A stretch of 64,000 nucleotides of DNA from Rhodocytophaga aerolata (GCF_030503435.1 NZ_JAUKPO010000004.1:1-64000), one strand, 5' to 3'; shown: positions 15,905 through 24,825, numbered from the stretch's first letter. Notes: a model not told the origin generated them from the letters alone. A program made the numbers and translations.

Positions 15905-17362
15905 ATGAAAACAAGAAACCTATTGCTGCTGATTTTGCTTAGCCTGAATCTACAGCTTTTTGCCCAGACTCTTTCCCCGGATCAGTTGCAGGCAGACTTT
16001 GCCCTTTTCCGGAAAGTCTTACAGGAAGTACACCCACAAATGTACCGCTACACATCCAAGCAACAATTCGACTCCCTGTTTGCAGCCACACAAGCCTGCC
16101 TAAACCGACCGATGACGCAACACGAATTTTATAAAACTATGTTGCCCCTGCTTGTATCCTTACGCGATGGTCATATCAAATGGATTGTTTCTGGCAAAGA
16201 TGAACATTATCCATTTTTTACAGATTCGTTGTTTCCGCTCAAACTCTATTTTGTGGGAGAGAAAGCCTGGGTAGCTGCAAACTATGGAGATAGCCAGATA
16301 CCTGAAGGGGCTGAACTTGTTTCCATCAATGGCCAGTCTATAAATTCCATCAAGCAGACATTGTTTCCGAATATGACCTTTTCCGATGGGTACACTGTTC
16401 AGGGAAAATACGAAGACCTCAATCATTTTTTCTCAGGCTACTATGCTACTCATTATGGGGCCTATGCAACGTTTGACATTGTATATACTTTGAATGGGGA
16501 GGAAAAAAAGGCAACTATTCCAGCAGTTACCGAGCAACAAATTAAAGACTATGTGCAAGCGCATAAACCTGCCTCACAGCTTCCTCTCCGCCTGGCCATA
16601 GATGAAACTAAAACGGCTGTACTCACCATTGAACGGTTCTGGGATGATAAAAAGGAACAAAAATACAAGCCTTTTATCAAGGATGCTTTCCGCCAACTAA
16701 AAAAGGAAAACATACAACACCTGATCCTAGATGTGCGCAACAATGAAGGCGGCAATGAACCCTTCGGTGTATGGCTCTACTCCTACCTGGCAAAGCAACC
16801 TTTCCGCTACTACGATCACATAAAAGTTGCCCGCAAAGAAAAGTACTCCTTTCATGCCTGGGTCCCAAAAATTTACACAAAGGTGATCCGCAAGTATATG
16901 CTCAAGAAAACTGATGACGGCTACGTCTTTACTTTTCCTAAAGGTTTAAAAACCAGTAAGCCCAAACGCAATGCCTTTGGAGGCGATGTGTATGTGCTGA
17001 TCAATGGAAATAGTTTTTCGGTAACGACTGAATTTTCGGCCAGAGTTCATGCGGATGGAAGGGCAACTTTTGTTGGGCAGGAAACCGGCGGCGGGTACCG
17101 AACGAACAGCAGTGGTATGTTCACTATTCTGCAATTACCTCATTCCAAAATAGATCTGGGTATACCCATGTTTGGTTTTCATATGGCAAACGTTCCAGAC
17201 TATATCCGGCACGGACAGGGTATTGAACCGAATCATACCATAGTTCCAACAATTGAAGACATACTAACAAAAAAAGATCCCATACTAACGTTTACCCGGC
17301 AGCTTATCCAAAGCAAATCTACGTTTGCGGCTCCATCGTCCGGGCCGGTTCCAAGTAAGTAA
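15905..17362 (+). CDS. Exported S41 family peptidase
   Basis: A 485-residue protein read from the ATG at 15905, which gives a clean Sec signal peptide ending LFAQT near residue 21. A helical N-terminal module is followed by a short PDZ-like region (GAELVSINGQSI) and a TSPc catalytic domain. The latter has LILDVRNNEGGNE and the nucleophile segment INGNSFSVTTEFSA, with a downstream GQETGG oxyanion segment. Members cleave unstructured C-terminal peptides in the periplasm or outside the cell. It lies 137 bp after the LytTR regulator and is followed within 19 bp by an outer-membrane protein gene, so it probably heads or belongs to the same operon. Confidence 0.85.
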   Translation: MKTRNLLLLILLSLNLQLFAQTLSPDQLQADFALFRKVLQEVHPQMYRYTSKQQFDSLFAATQACLNRPMTQHEFYKTMLPLLVSLRDGHIKWIVSGKDEHYPFFTDSLFPLKLYFVGEKAWVAANYGDSQIPEGAELVSINGQSINSIKQTLFPNMTFSDGYTVQGKYEDLNHFFSGYYATHYGAYATFDIVYTLNGEEKKATIPAVTEQQIKDYVQAHKPASQLPLRLAIDETKTAVLTIERFWDDKKEQKYKPFIKDAFRQLKKENIQHLILDVRNNEGGNEPFGVWLYSYLAKQPFRYYDHIKVARKEKYSFHAWVPKIYTKVIRKYMLKKTDDGYVFTFPKGLKTSKPKRNAFGGDVYVLINGNSFSVTTEFSARVHADGRATFVGQETGGGYRTNSSGMFTILQLPHSKIDLGIPMFGFHMANVPDYIRHGQGIEPNHTIVPTIEDILTKKDPILTFTRQLIQSKSTFAAPSSGPVPSK

Positions 17363-17381
17363 CCTCCATTACCTATCATTT

Positions 17382-18206
17382 ATGAAAACAATTATTACCG
17401 CAGCTTTGCTGTTGGCCTGGCATCTGCTTGCCATATCTCCCCTGAAAGCGCAGACTGTTGCAGGAGAAGAGATACAACTGGGCTACGTCCGGGATTATAT
17501 AAAGTTCCGGGATAAACAAGTATCGCCCATGCTTTATGTAACTAATTTAAATGCAATAAAAATCGGGTACGGACGGATCACAGCAAAAAATCAATGGCTG
17601 GCAAGCATTAGTGCAGGTACCGGCCCTTTAATAGCCCCAAGTCTGGGAATACGTCAATTCAAGTTCTCCGAGGATCAGGCAGAGCCCTTGTATTTAGTTC
17701 CTACCTTATACAGAGGGGAACTTTCACTGACTTACCGTAGGAAATTAGCTAACAAAGGTATCCAGACCAGCTGGGCAGGTCTACAAGTCCGGGAAAGCTT
17801 CAACTATGCCGATGGCCTAGCCCTCACTACCTGGGTCGTAAATACGCTTGCCTTGGACTTTACTTATCAGACGCAACTCCAGCTAAATGCCAGCAACCGG
17901 ATTGTGGCAGAAGCCTCATTGCCCGTATTAACAGCGGTAAGCCGGCTACCTTACAGTAATGCTATCTCCCGGCCAGAAACATCCAATGCGAGTGCTTTTC
18001 TTAAGAACACATCTTTGGCAAGCCTTACTAAGTACCTCAACCCAGAGTTATCTTTTAAGTATCGCTTTTCGATAAGTCAACGGTTAGCTGTGCAGGCATC
18101 CTACAGCTATCAGTGGCTACATTACCCGGAACCCCGCCTGATCAGGTTAGCTTCCCATGCAGGCAGTCTGTCTTTCATTTATCAATATCATTTTACCCAT
18201 CAATAA
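17382..18206 (+). CDS. Probable outer-membrane beta-barrel protein, unknown function
   Basis: Read from the ATG at 17382 (274 residues) because this gives a signal peptide ending PLKAQ near 23; a frame open further upstream overlaps the peptidase. The mature protein is rich in alternating hydrophobic/polar strands with Tyr and Leu and ends in aromatic SLSFIYQYHF, as outer-membrane barrels do. No family recognised. It is sandwiched between two S41 peptidases with gaps of 19 and 11 bp, suggesting a functional link with them. Confidence 0.65.
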   Translation: MKTIITAALLLAWHLLAISPLKAQTVAGEEIQLGYVRDYIKFRDKQVSPMLYVTNLNAIKIGYGRITAKNQWLASISAGTGPLIAPSLGIRQFKFSEDQAEPLYLVPTLYRGELSLTYRRKLANKGIQTSWAGLQVRESFNYADGLALTTWVVNTLALDFTYQTQLQLNASNRIVAEASLPVLTAVSRLPYSNAISRPETSNASAFLKNTSLASLTKYLNPELSFKYRFSISQRLAVQASYSYQWLHYPEPRLIRLASHAGSLSFIYQYHFTHQ

Positions 18207-18217
18207 GGACCCACATC

Positions 18218-19243
18218 ATGTGTAAGTGTATCCCAACCATATTTTTACTCATAGCAATGTTTTTGGCAGCCTGCAATGATCTTACTCTTGGGCCAGAGCC
18301 AGCTAATACTCCTGAAAAAAACTTTGAGCTAATGTGGCAAGAGTTCGACCAGCTTTATGGATTATTTGAAGTGAAACAAATTAACTGGCGGGAAGTCTAC
18401 AACCATTACCGGCCTCTGGTCAATTCCAGCACAAGCGATGATGAGTTATTTGACATTCTTTCACAGATGCTGGGGCAGCTAAACGATGGCCACGTCTGGT
18501 TGTTAAAACCCGGACCTAACTACCGGCGCTTCGACAGCGGAAAAGCCTATCCGCAAGATAATTTCAGCCTGGATGTTGCTAAAAACTACCTGGAAGTGGC
18601 AAACGAAATACACTCGAAAGAAGGCATTGCGATAGTATATGGCCGCTTCCCGGGGAATATTGGCTATGTGTATTTTGAAGATCTGGGGCAGTCGCCTTCC
18701 TTTTACGACAAAGAAATGAAACAGGTAATTTCCTATCTTTCCGATACAAAAGCACTGATTGTAGATGCCAGGAGCCTGGAAGGCGGCGATGACCGTTCGG
18801 CTCAACTGGTAGCCAGCATATTTGCTACGGAAAGAACCGCATACATGACTTCCCGTTTCCGCAGTGGCCCTAAACATACCGATTTTACAGCACCTATTGA
18901 GTGGTATATAAATCCAAGTGAGAAATATTCTTATACCCATCCGGTTATTTTATTAACCAGCCGTACTACTGGCAGTGCAGGTGAAACGTTCACCTTAGCC
19001 ATGCGGAAAATTGCTCAGGTACAGCATTTGGGAGATACAACCAATGGAATATTTTCGGAAAACCCTCGCCGTGAACTTCCCAACGGATGGATCTACACCA
19101 TTAGTGTGGGCGACTTCCGGGCTGCCGACGGTAAAAGTTATGAAGGTATCGGGATTGCTCCGCAAAAAGTAGTGAGGAATACAAAAGAAGCTACAGATTC
19201 AGGAAAAGATCTGGTAATTGAAACAGCCTTGAACAGTTTTTAA
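18218..19243 (+). CDS. S41 family peptidase, lipoprotein
   Basis: A 341-residue lipoprotein (signal and lipobox ending LAAC near residue 19) read from the ATG at 18218, 11 bp after the previous stop. It carries the N-terminal helical module typical of secreted Bacteroidota S41 proteins (NFELMWQEFDQLYGLFE) and a TSPc domain with ALIVDARSLEGGDD, then LLTSRTTGSAGETFTLAM containing the catalytic Ser, then GDTTNG. It is related to the upstream S41 peptidase but anchored to a membrane. A 14-bp hairpin overlapping the stop codon ends the operon. Confidence 0.85.
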   Translation: MCKCIPTIFLLIAMFLAACNDLTLGPEPANTPEKNFELMWQEFDQLYGLFEVKQINWREVYNHYRPLVNSSTSDDELFDILSQMLGQLNDGHVWLLKPGPNYRRFDSGKAYPQDNFSLDVAKNYLEVANEIHSKEGIAIVYGRFPGNIGYVYFEDLGQSPSFYDKEMKQVISYLSDTKALIVDARSLEGGDDRSAQLVASIFATERTAYMTSRFRSGPKHTDFTAPIEWYINPSEKYSYTHPVILLTSRTTGSAGETFTLAMRKIAQVQHLGDTTNGIFSENPRRELPNGWIYTISVGDFRAADGKSYEGIGIAPQKVVRNTKEATDSGKDLVIETALNSF

Positions 19244-19262
19244 TGGTTCAAGGCTGTTTTTT
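19221..19262 (+). terminator. Rho-independent terminator of the S41 cluster
   Basis: AAACAGCCTTGAAC pairs with GTTCAAGGCTGTTT, followed by T residues. The left arm lies inside the last codons of the peptidase gene. Confidence 0.85.
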
Positions 19263-19414
19263 ATGAAACGGCAAGGGGTAGATTGAAATTTATACTACTA
19301 ATGAACCTAAATGGATTTCTGTAGCTAAATGATCAGCTATCTTGTTTACCAAGTACGCTCCCTGCGTTACAAAGGTAGATACCTGGATTTTTACACCCTT
19401 TTTTCCGATCTACC

Positions 19415-20074
19415 TTATGCCCCTTTTACTTGTTCCTTTGGAGCTAGTTCTTTCAATGCATTTGTCAGGCTAACAAATTTACCTTGCGAAGGATCGTAAC
19501 TATAAATTTTGCCTGTTTCAAACTCATATACCCACCCATGCAACGTCAGGCGGCCAGTAGCCATACCTGCAGCTACCACCGGATGAGTTTCCAGGTTTTT
19601 CAGTTGCACCAGTACGTTCTCTTTAATAGTATCGGTGAGAAGATCATCGCCGGTATCATCCTGGTATTTTTCTTCAATAATGCGGCGGGTAGCTTCTGCA
19701 TGCTGCAGCCAGCTAACAACTGAAGGCATACTGGTTAACTTGTGTAGATTTAATAAGCCACTCATCGCCCCACAATGGGTATGGCCGCACACAATAATAT
19801 CTTTAATACCTAAAGCCGACACGGCATACTCGATAGTGGCCCCTTCTCCCCCATTGGCTGCGCCATAAGGTGGTATAATATTTCCGGCATTGCGCATAAT
19901 AAACAAATCGCCAGGTTTAGTTTGCGTTACCAGATTGGGATTAATGCGTGAATCCGAACAGGTGATAAATAATGCTTCTGGCGACTGTCCCGATGCCAGC
20001 CGTTCAAATAACTCTTTCTCAGAACCAAAAATGTCTTTTTGAAATTGATGAATTCCCCGGATAATCCTTTCCAT
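19415..20074 (-). CDS. can: Beta-class carbonic anhydrase
   Basis: A 219-residue cytoplasmic enzyme interconverting CO2 and bicarbonate. The zinc ligands and dyad are visible: CSDSR gives Cys39, Asp41 and Arg43, and CGHTHCG gives His98 and Cys101. The GDLFIMRNAGN segment between them is the classic family signature, and the length is normal. It is transcribed alone from a well-matched -7 element 40 nt upstream. Confidence 0.93.
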   Translation of the reverse strand: MERIIRGIHQFQKDIFGSEKELFERLASGQSPEALFITCSDSRINPNLVTQTKPGDLFIMRNAGNIIPPYGAANGGEGATIEYAVSALGIKDIIVCGHTHCGAMSGLLNLHKLTSMPSVVSWLQHAEATRRIIEEKYQDDTGDDLLTDTIKENVLVQLKNLETHPVVAAGMATGRLTLHGWVYEFETGKIYSYDPSQGKFVSLTNALKELAPKEQVKGA

Positions 20075-20113
20075 GTGTATAGTAGGTTAAAATGGTTGAT
20101 AAATTAGTTGCTA

Positions 20114-20121
20114 CAAAGATA
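20114..20121 (-). promoter_or_regulatory. -7 element of the carbonic anhydrase gene
   Basis: Minus-strand TATCTTTG, exact TAnnTTTG. A TTTG at 20137-20140 is closer (15 nt) than the usual ~20, so the -33 is uncertain. Confidence 0.55.
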
Positions 20122-20331
20122 TACGTTTATTCTTTGCAAATAAGTCTAGAGCCTCCCTCATTATCTGCACCCTAACATAGGCTCAGCTAACTGGTATACT
20201 GTAAACACGCATAATCTGTTTAGATTCTAACGGTTGCTGCAGCATATTATTTTCTTTCATACCAGCCGGTAGTCTGTTTCCGGACCAAAACAGGGCACCG
20301 ATTTGTTTGACAAACGAGTTGAGAACCAGAT

Positions 20332-21096
20332 TCAGTATACTTGCTTTTTCAGCTGGGTAAAGGCATTTTCACGAAAAACAATATTTTCTTCACTAACCAA
20401 TGGGAGTGTACTTAAGCGGAGCACAAGCTGGGCCAGGGCAACAACATCTTTCTGGCAATACCGGGCAATCCGGTCCAGATCACGCGTTTGCCAGAACACC
20501 TGACTCACCATGCTGCCATCCATATCATCTTTTGAGCTAGGTATATCCAGCACGGCACAGATCAGTTCCAGGCGGCGGTATTCTTTCCAGGCAGAAAATC
20601 TCCACAAGGCCATGGTGTCCATTAAATGTCTGGTTTCCCATCCGGCCTTATCCCGGAGCGACAAACAGGCGGGCAGTGGCAAGCCTTGAATCAGATACCG
20701 CTTACCCAGAAATGGATAATCAAACTCCCGGCCGTTATGGGCACACAGATGCGTACATTTTTTCTGTTTGTTGAGCATCTGGGCAAAGGCATTCAGCAAC
20801 CATTTTTCATCGCTGCTGCAATACGATTTAACAATTAGTTCTGGTTCTTTTCCTGGCAGAAAGGTTAAGAATGCGGCACTGATACAAACAATACGCCCAA
20901 ATTCGGCATAAAAAGAAGCATTCCTGTAAAATTTTTCTTCCGGCGTGGCACCCGGATAATCTTCTTCTCTTATTTTCCGGCATTCATGTACCCATGCTTG
21001 CTGCATCCTTTCCGGCAAATCTTCATAGTTCGCTACACTAGCCGCTGTTTCTATATCTATGAACAATATCTGAGAAAGTTCTTTCGGGGTGAACAT
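20332..21096 (-). CDS. PolB-like 3'-5' exonuclease
   Basis: A 254-residue predicted DnaQ-fold nuclease of the DNA_pol_B_exo2 type. Exo I residues lie in ILFIDIETAAS; Exo II lies around LCAHNGREFDYPFLGKRYL; Exo III is the YCQKDVVALAQL motif near 215. The start chosen at 21096 leaves a compact N terminus; a frame open to 21177 adds 27 unstructured residues. Relatives are stand-alone exonucleases implicated in DNA processing. It follows a structured ncRNA whose terminator lies about 165 bp upstream. Confidence 0.82.
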   Translation of the reverse strand: MFTPKELSQILFIDIETAASVANYEDLPERMQQAWVHECRKIREEDYPGATPEEKFYRNASFYAEFGRIVCISAAFLTFLPGKEPELIVKSYCSSDEKWLLNAFAQMLNKQKKCTHLCAHNGREFDYPFLGKRYLIQGLPLPACLSLRDKAGWETRHLMDTMALWRFSAWKEYRRLELICAVLDIPSSKDDMDGSMVSQVFWQTRDLDRIARYCQKDVVALAQLVLRLSTLPLVSEENIVFRENAFTQLKKQVY

Positions 21097-21261
21097 CGTA
21101 TGGTCAGACGCCGGTTGTTTGTATCTGCCTGGCTTTTCTAAAGTTATAAAATTTTGGTATGAATTTCCTATTGCCATGTATTTTTGTTACATCAGCCAGG
21201 CCAATAATATATGGCAACTAGCCGCAATACATTGTGCATAGTGCACAAAGGTTGACTAAAT

Positions 21262-21303
21262 GGGGTATAAAAAAAGAACCTCAGCTACAAACCGAGGTTC
21301 TTA
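21262..21303 (-). terminator. Rho-independent terminator of the ncRNA
   Basis: Minus-strand AAGAACCTC pairs with GAGGTTCTT and runs into seven T residues. Confidence 0.88.
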
Positions 21304-21627
21304 TACTACATACTATAGTCACAATGACTATATGAAAAAACATTACAGTCCGTTTCCGGTTTGTACTTCACCTTACGTTTGCTCCACAATGTTTACCTAA
21401 GTAAGCGACAGGATTCGAACCTGTACATTACGCCTAGCGTTAAGCTCCTTCGGTTGCTAAACCGATGCTTGGAATACTGTTAGCTAAGATACTGGAAATA
21501 AGCTGCCCGTTCAGACCGCGCCGTTCTTACTAGTATGGCTTATCCCACTATAATAGCCTCGTTGCGTCTACCCTTTTCGCCACACTTACTTGTTGAGCCA
21601 TACCTGCATGCGCGTTGCAAGTACTCT
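21262..21627 (-). ncRNA. Structured non-coding RNA of unknown class, with tRNA-like segments
   Basis: A transcription unit with no usable reading frame. A perfect -7 TATATTTG at 21633-21640 begins it and a strong hairpin-plus-T7 terminator at 21262-21303 ends it, giving an RNA of about 365 nt. Inside, on the minus strand, is a perfect T-arm-like hairpin at 21408-21424 (ACAGG, TTCGAAT loop, CCTGT). A 7-bp helix pairs 21401-21407 with 21583-21589. Next to it is a D-arm-like segment (GCG 78-80 / CGC 64-66 of the 21500s, with AAAAGGGTAGA loop). A perfect 8-bp helix pairs 21533-21540 with 21596-21603; it brackets the D-arm segment and cannot coexist simply with the 7-bp helix. Size fits tmRNA or RNase P RNA, but I cannot find the TCGAC motif or an ALAA-type tag of tmRNA, nor the RNase P GAGGAAAGTCC core. 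Identity open. Confidence 0.55.
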
Positions 21628-21632
21628 ACCCA

Positions 21633-21640
21633 CAAATATA
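21633..21640 (-). promoter_or_regulatory. -7 element of the ncRNA
   Basis: Minus-strand TATATTTG, exact consensus, placed only 4 bp beyond the stop of the upstream Usp gene. No good -33 is seen inside that gene's end. Confidence 0.5.
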
Positions 21641-21644
21641 CCTT

Positions 21645-22475
21645 TTAGTTTGGATTTGGTAAAGCCAGCAAGGGTACATTCGTGTGAAATAACATTTGTT
21701 GTGTCGTACTTTTATTCAGCAGATAGTCCCAGAATGTATGTTTGCGGGGTACCATCACCAGCAAATCGGCCTGGCTTTCCTGCACTTCGGTTTCAATACC
21801 TTCTACAACATGCCGGTTATCTATGAACCGGTAAGAATGCGGGACTCCTTTAAACATCCGTTCCAGGTAGTGGCCTGTTTCTACCCGCTCACGGATATTT
21901 ACTTCTTCTGCTTCATTACCGTCGATCTGCAAGATTTCTATTTCTGCATGATAAGCCCTAGCTATTTCCTTCAATTGCGGAACCATATTCTGGCCGGATA
22001 AGTATTCGTACTGGCAGGCAAACACGATGCGTTTAATAGGAGCAAATGTTGCTGTAAAAGGAATAATCAATACCGGGAAAGTAGCTTGTTTTACTATGGA
22101 GGCGGTCATGCTACCCACCAGTAAGCGTTCAACCGGGCTTGTCTCTTGTATACCTAGCACCACCAGTTCCACTGCTTTTTCTTCGACCAGCCTGGGCAAC
22201 ACATCAGGCAGGTTTCCCGGCTGTATCAGCTTCTCTACAGTAAGGCCATACTCATACGTAAGCTCATCGGCTATAAAGTCCATTTTACGCGTATACTCCC
22301 TGGCAGCCTTCTCTTCCATGTATTTAGCAACCAAGGTTTGAGAAGTTAAAACCGGCGTCTGAAAAGTATGCAGCAGGATTATTTTCGATTCCATCTTCCT
22401 GGCTAAAGCGGCTGCATATAAGGTTGCATTTCTGGCATTGGCAGAAAAATCAGTTGGCACAAGTATCGTTTTCAT
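21645..22475 (-). CDS. Universal stress protein, tandem UspA domains
   Basis: A 276-residue cytoplasmic protein with two Usp folds. The first (1-145) opens MKTILVPTDFSANARNA and ends with the ATP-binding-type LVVLGIQ...ERLLVGSMTASIVKQATFPVLIIP. The second (about 150-276) is degenerate and ends DLLVMVPRKHTFWDYLLNKSTTQQMLFHTNVPLLALP, where the G-2x-G-9x-G loop is lost. Tandem Usp proteins of this kind are frequent in Bacteroidota and are induced by stress or starvation. Single-gene unit. Confidence 0.88.
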   Translation of the reverse strand: MKTILVPTDFSANARNATLYAAALARKMESKIILLHTFQTPVLTSQTLVAKYMEEKAAREYTRKMDFIADELTYEYGLTVEKLIQPGNLPDVLPRLVEEKAVELVVLGIQETSPVERLLVGSMTASIVKQATFPVLIIPFTATFAPIKRIVFACQYEYLSGQNMVPQLKEIARAYHAEIEILQIDGNEAEEVNIRERVETGHYLERMFKGVPHSYRFIDNRHVVEGIETEVQESQADLLVMVPRKHTFWDYLLNKSTTQQMLFHTNVPLLALPNPN

Positions 22476-22873
22476 AGCAATATCTTCTTATGCTACGAAA
22501 GTAGCCCCGGAAGCTCGCTTATCCTATGACATTAGTCATGGTGCAGACTAATACCGCTCATAGTCCAGGTCCGTTTGATCTTCCTGCAGCTGCATTATTA
22601 TTCCCTTGGAACTAACGGCTGTTTTGGCCCCGGAAGAAGATGATAAAAGTCATTCCAGCGAACATAGGTGATTCCAGCGTAGCCTAAAGTATGTAATATA
22701 AATGGGGCAAAAACTGTGGAACGGTTAACAGGTGAGAACTTAGTTATACTAAAAACCCGGCTACCTACCGTCCATGGCAGACATACGTTCCACCATTTCC
22801 ACTAAGTAGCCGCTTCCGCTACAAAGTAAGAAAGTCTGAATGATTCCGGTAAAGCGGCTGGTTTATAGAATGG
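22476..22873. other. Intergenic region without a supported gene
   Basis: About 400 bp. A minus-strand TACTTTCG-like -7 just upstream of the Usp start (22492-22505 region) may drive that gene. The stretch TTCCGGTAAAGCGGCT near 22843 resembles a hairpin arm at 37044-37058. Nothing else recognised. Confidence 0.3.
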
Positions 22874-23017
22874 CTATCCGCTAATAAACCAATAAATAAA
22901 ATAGAGGATAGCCAGAATAAGCACAACCCCCAGGCAACCAATGCCGCCTCTGCGTCTTCCCCCTCCGTTACCGAGCAGTTTATTGAGAAGAAATAATTTA
23001 AAGAGATTTTTGAACAT
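22874..23017 (-). CDS. 47-residue single-pass membrane microprotein
   Basis: ATG at 23017, TAG at 22874. The order is a basic amphipathic N terminus (MFKNLFKLFLLNKLL), a Gly/Arg hinge (GNGGGRRRGG), then one hydrophobic helix (LGVVLILAILYFIYWFI) and a two-residue tail. Short proteins with this GGGRRGG-plus-helix layout recur in Bacteroidota with no known role. The reading frame is open throughout and has normal codon use. The neighbour upstream on the same strand is surE, with about 100 bp between. It was found by reading the strand directly. Confidence 0.65.
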   Translation of the reverse strand: MFKNLFKLFLLNKLLGNGGGRRRGGIGCLGVVLILAILYFIYWFISG

Positions 23018-23115
23018 GAAAAATTTGTAAGGTTAGCGAATCACTGGCCATTTCTTTTCGATAGCAGCTACCCATGACCAGTGATCGTAGGAGGCTAAAA
23101 CATATTCTCAGCTAA

Positions 23116-23856
23116 TCACCCTCCTTTTGCTTTAGGGACTCTGCTAACTGCTTTTGCTAATTCTTCTTCATTGGTCAGGTCTAAGCGCAAGGGAGTAATG
23201 GATACATAGCCATGTTCCATAGCCCACCGGTCTGTATCTTCCTGGGTTTCTTGTACTGGCACTACCGTAAACCAGTAATGCTCCCTGCCCATAGGGTCTT
23301 TGGCCGGTACTACTTTGCCGTCATAATGCCTGACCGATTGCCGTGTCCAGCGGATGCCTTTGGCTTGTTCAGGGATGTTCACATTGAGTAGGGTCAGGTC
23401 TTTTTGAGGTAGCAATAACTCAAGCGTTTCCTGGATATGGGTTTTTATGGCATCGAAATCCGGCTCATCGTTGAGCACAGGCGTACTAAAGGCAATACCC
23501 CGCAATCCAAAAAGGACGGCCTGCTTGGCAGCCGCCAGCGTACCGGAATGCCAGGCAGAATTGCCCAGGTTGGTGCCTAAGTTTACCCCGGATAATACGA
23601 CATCTACATCTCCCCAGTGAAATATACCCAGGGCCACACAATCCGCCGGGGTACCATTAACCCGGTAGGCTTCAAAGTTTTTTATCGGCGTTGGCCGGTA
23701 CATCAGCGGACGGGAGGCTGTAATGGCATGCCCCATGGAGGATTGTTCTACATCTGGCGCTACGATCCGTACTTCTCCGAAGTTAGAAGCCACTTCAGCC
23801 AGGGCTAATATACCTGGGCTATATATTCCATCGTCATTGGCAATTAATATACGCAT
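23116..23856 (-). CDS. surE: 5'/3'-nucleotidase SurE
   Basis: A 246-residue metal-dependent nucleoside monophosphatase. The N-terminal metal site ANDDGIYSPGI supplies Asp8 and Asp9. Ser and Asn ligands lie in the SSMGHAIT and SGVNLGTNLGNSAWHSGT motifs. The protein acts in stationary-phase survival and nucleotide salvage. The length is normal. Divergent from the lipid kinase gene across 90 bp. Confidence 0.93.
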   Translation of the reverse strand: MRILIANDDGIYSPGILALAEVASNFGEVRIVAPDVEQSSMGHAITASRPLMYRPTPIKNFEAYRVNGTPADCVALGIFHWGDVDVVLSGVNLGTNLGNSAWHSGTLAAAKQAVLFGLRGIAFSTPVLNDEPDFDAIKTHIQETLELLLPQKDLTLLNVNIPEQAKGIRWTRQSVRHYDGKVVPAKDPMGREHYWFTVVPVQETQEDTDRWAMEHGYVSITPLRLDLTNEEELAKAVSRVPKAKGG

Positions 23857-23946
23857 ACTTGTTTTGTAATATGGTTGAAAGATCCTGATAACTAATTTTT
23901 ATTCTTTCTCGTTAGTTCAAACCGAATTTCTATATGATACTGAAAT

Positions 23947-24825
23947 ATGGGCAAGGTTGTTACTTTATTACACAATCCTGGTGCAGGATTTGAAAAATTT
24001 TCTTCGGAAGAACTCCAGGGTTATCTGCAAAAAGCCGGTTTTACTGTAAAAATACCAGCTGAAAATGAAGAGTTAGCCCAGACGTTGAAAGAACCCGGAG
24101 AAATGGTAGTTATTGGTGGCGGAGATGGTACAGTAGGAAAAGTAGCTAAGCACCTGGTAGGCAGGAATATACCTATTGGCTTGTTACCGCTGGGTACAGC
24201 AAACAATATTGCCACTTCCCTGGGAATTAAAGGCGAACCGAAAGATATTATTGAGGGATGGAATTTATCGAGGTTGAAGCCCTTTGATGTAGGCCTGATG
24301 AAAGGAAAAGATGGAGATCAGTATTTTATAGAATCCGTAGGGTTCGGCATGTTTCCCCGCCTGATCCGGCAACGCGAACAAGACGATAAGGACCATCCTA
24401 GCCGCGAAGCAGAACTTAAAGATGCCCTGGAACATCAGAAAGAGATTGTAGGCGTGTACAACCCTCATTTTTGCAAAATACGCCTGGATGAAAAAGAAAT
24501 TTCCGGGAATTATCTGCTATTAGAAGTAATGAATATCCGTTTTGCCGGACCCAATATGGAACTATCGCCACATACCGAAACAGCCGATGGCGTTTTGGAT
24601 ATTGTACTAGTAGAGGAAAAAGACCGGATAAAATTTGCCCAGTTTCTGGAAAACAGCCTGCAAGGACTCGTGCAATACGAAGGTTTACCCGTAAAACGGG
24701 CCAAACATATTTCCATTGAATGGAACAGCATTCACTACCATATTGATGATACAGCCAAAGAAGCCAAAGCTCCGATTAGAATGGATATTTCTATTATCCC
24801 TCATGGGCTGCATTTTTTGTGTTAA
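23947..24825 (+). CDS. Diacylglycerol/lipid kinase family protein (YegS-like)
   Basis: A 292-residue member of the DAGK catalytic superfamily. The opening VTLLHNPGAGFEKFS corresponds to the family's NP-AG motif. The ATP-binding VVIGGGDGTVGKVAKHL and PIGLLPLGTANNIATSLGI are complete. Such enzymes phosphorylate diacylglycerol, sphingoid bases or related lipids at the inner face of the membrane; the lipid cannot be inferred. Followed by a strong hairpin at 24971-25002, which also looks like the displaced tRNA-Pro terminator. Confidence 0.88.
   Translation: MGKVVTLLHNPGAGFEKFSSEELQGYLQKAGFTVKIPAENEELAQTLKEPGEMVVIGGGDGTVGKVAKHLVGRNIPIGLLPLGTANNIATSLGIKGEPKDIIEGWNLSRLKPFDVGLMKGKDGDQYFIESVGFGMFPRLIRQREQDDKDHPSREAELKDALEHQKEIVGVYNPHFCKIRLDEKEISGNYLLLEVMNIRFAGPNMELSPHTETADGVLDIVLVEEKDRIKFAQFLENSLQGLVQYEGLPVKRAKHISIEWNSIHYHIDDTAKEAKAPIRMDISIIPHGLHFLC

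Noticed and set aside
21401-21589. Calling the RNA at 21.4 kb tmRNA (ssrA) or an interrupted tRNA-Leu
   Set aside because: The TCGAC motif and an ALAA-type tag are absent, the 3:70 pair is not G-U, and no 5+7 anticodon arm can be drawn. I kept it as unidentified ncRNA.
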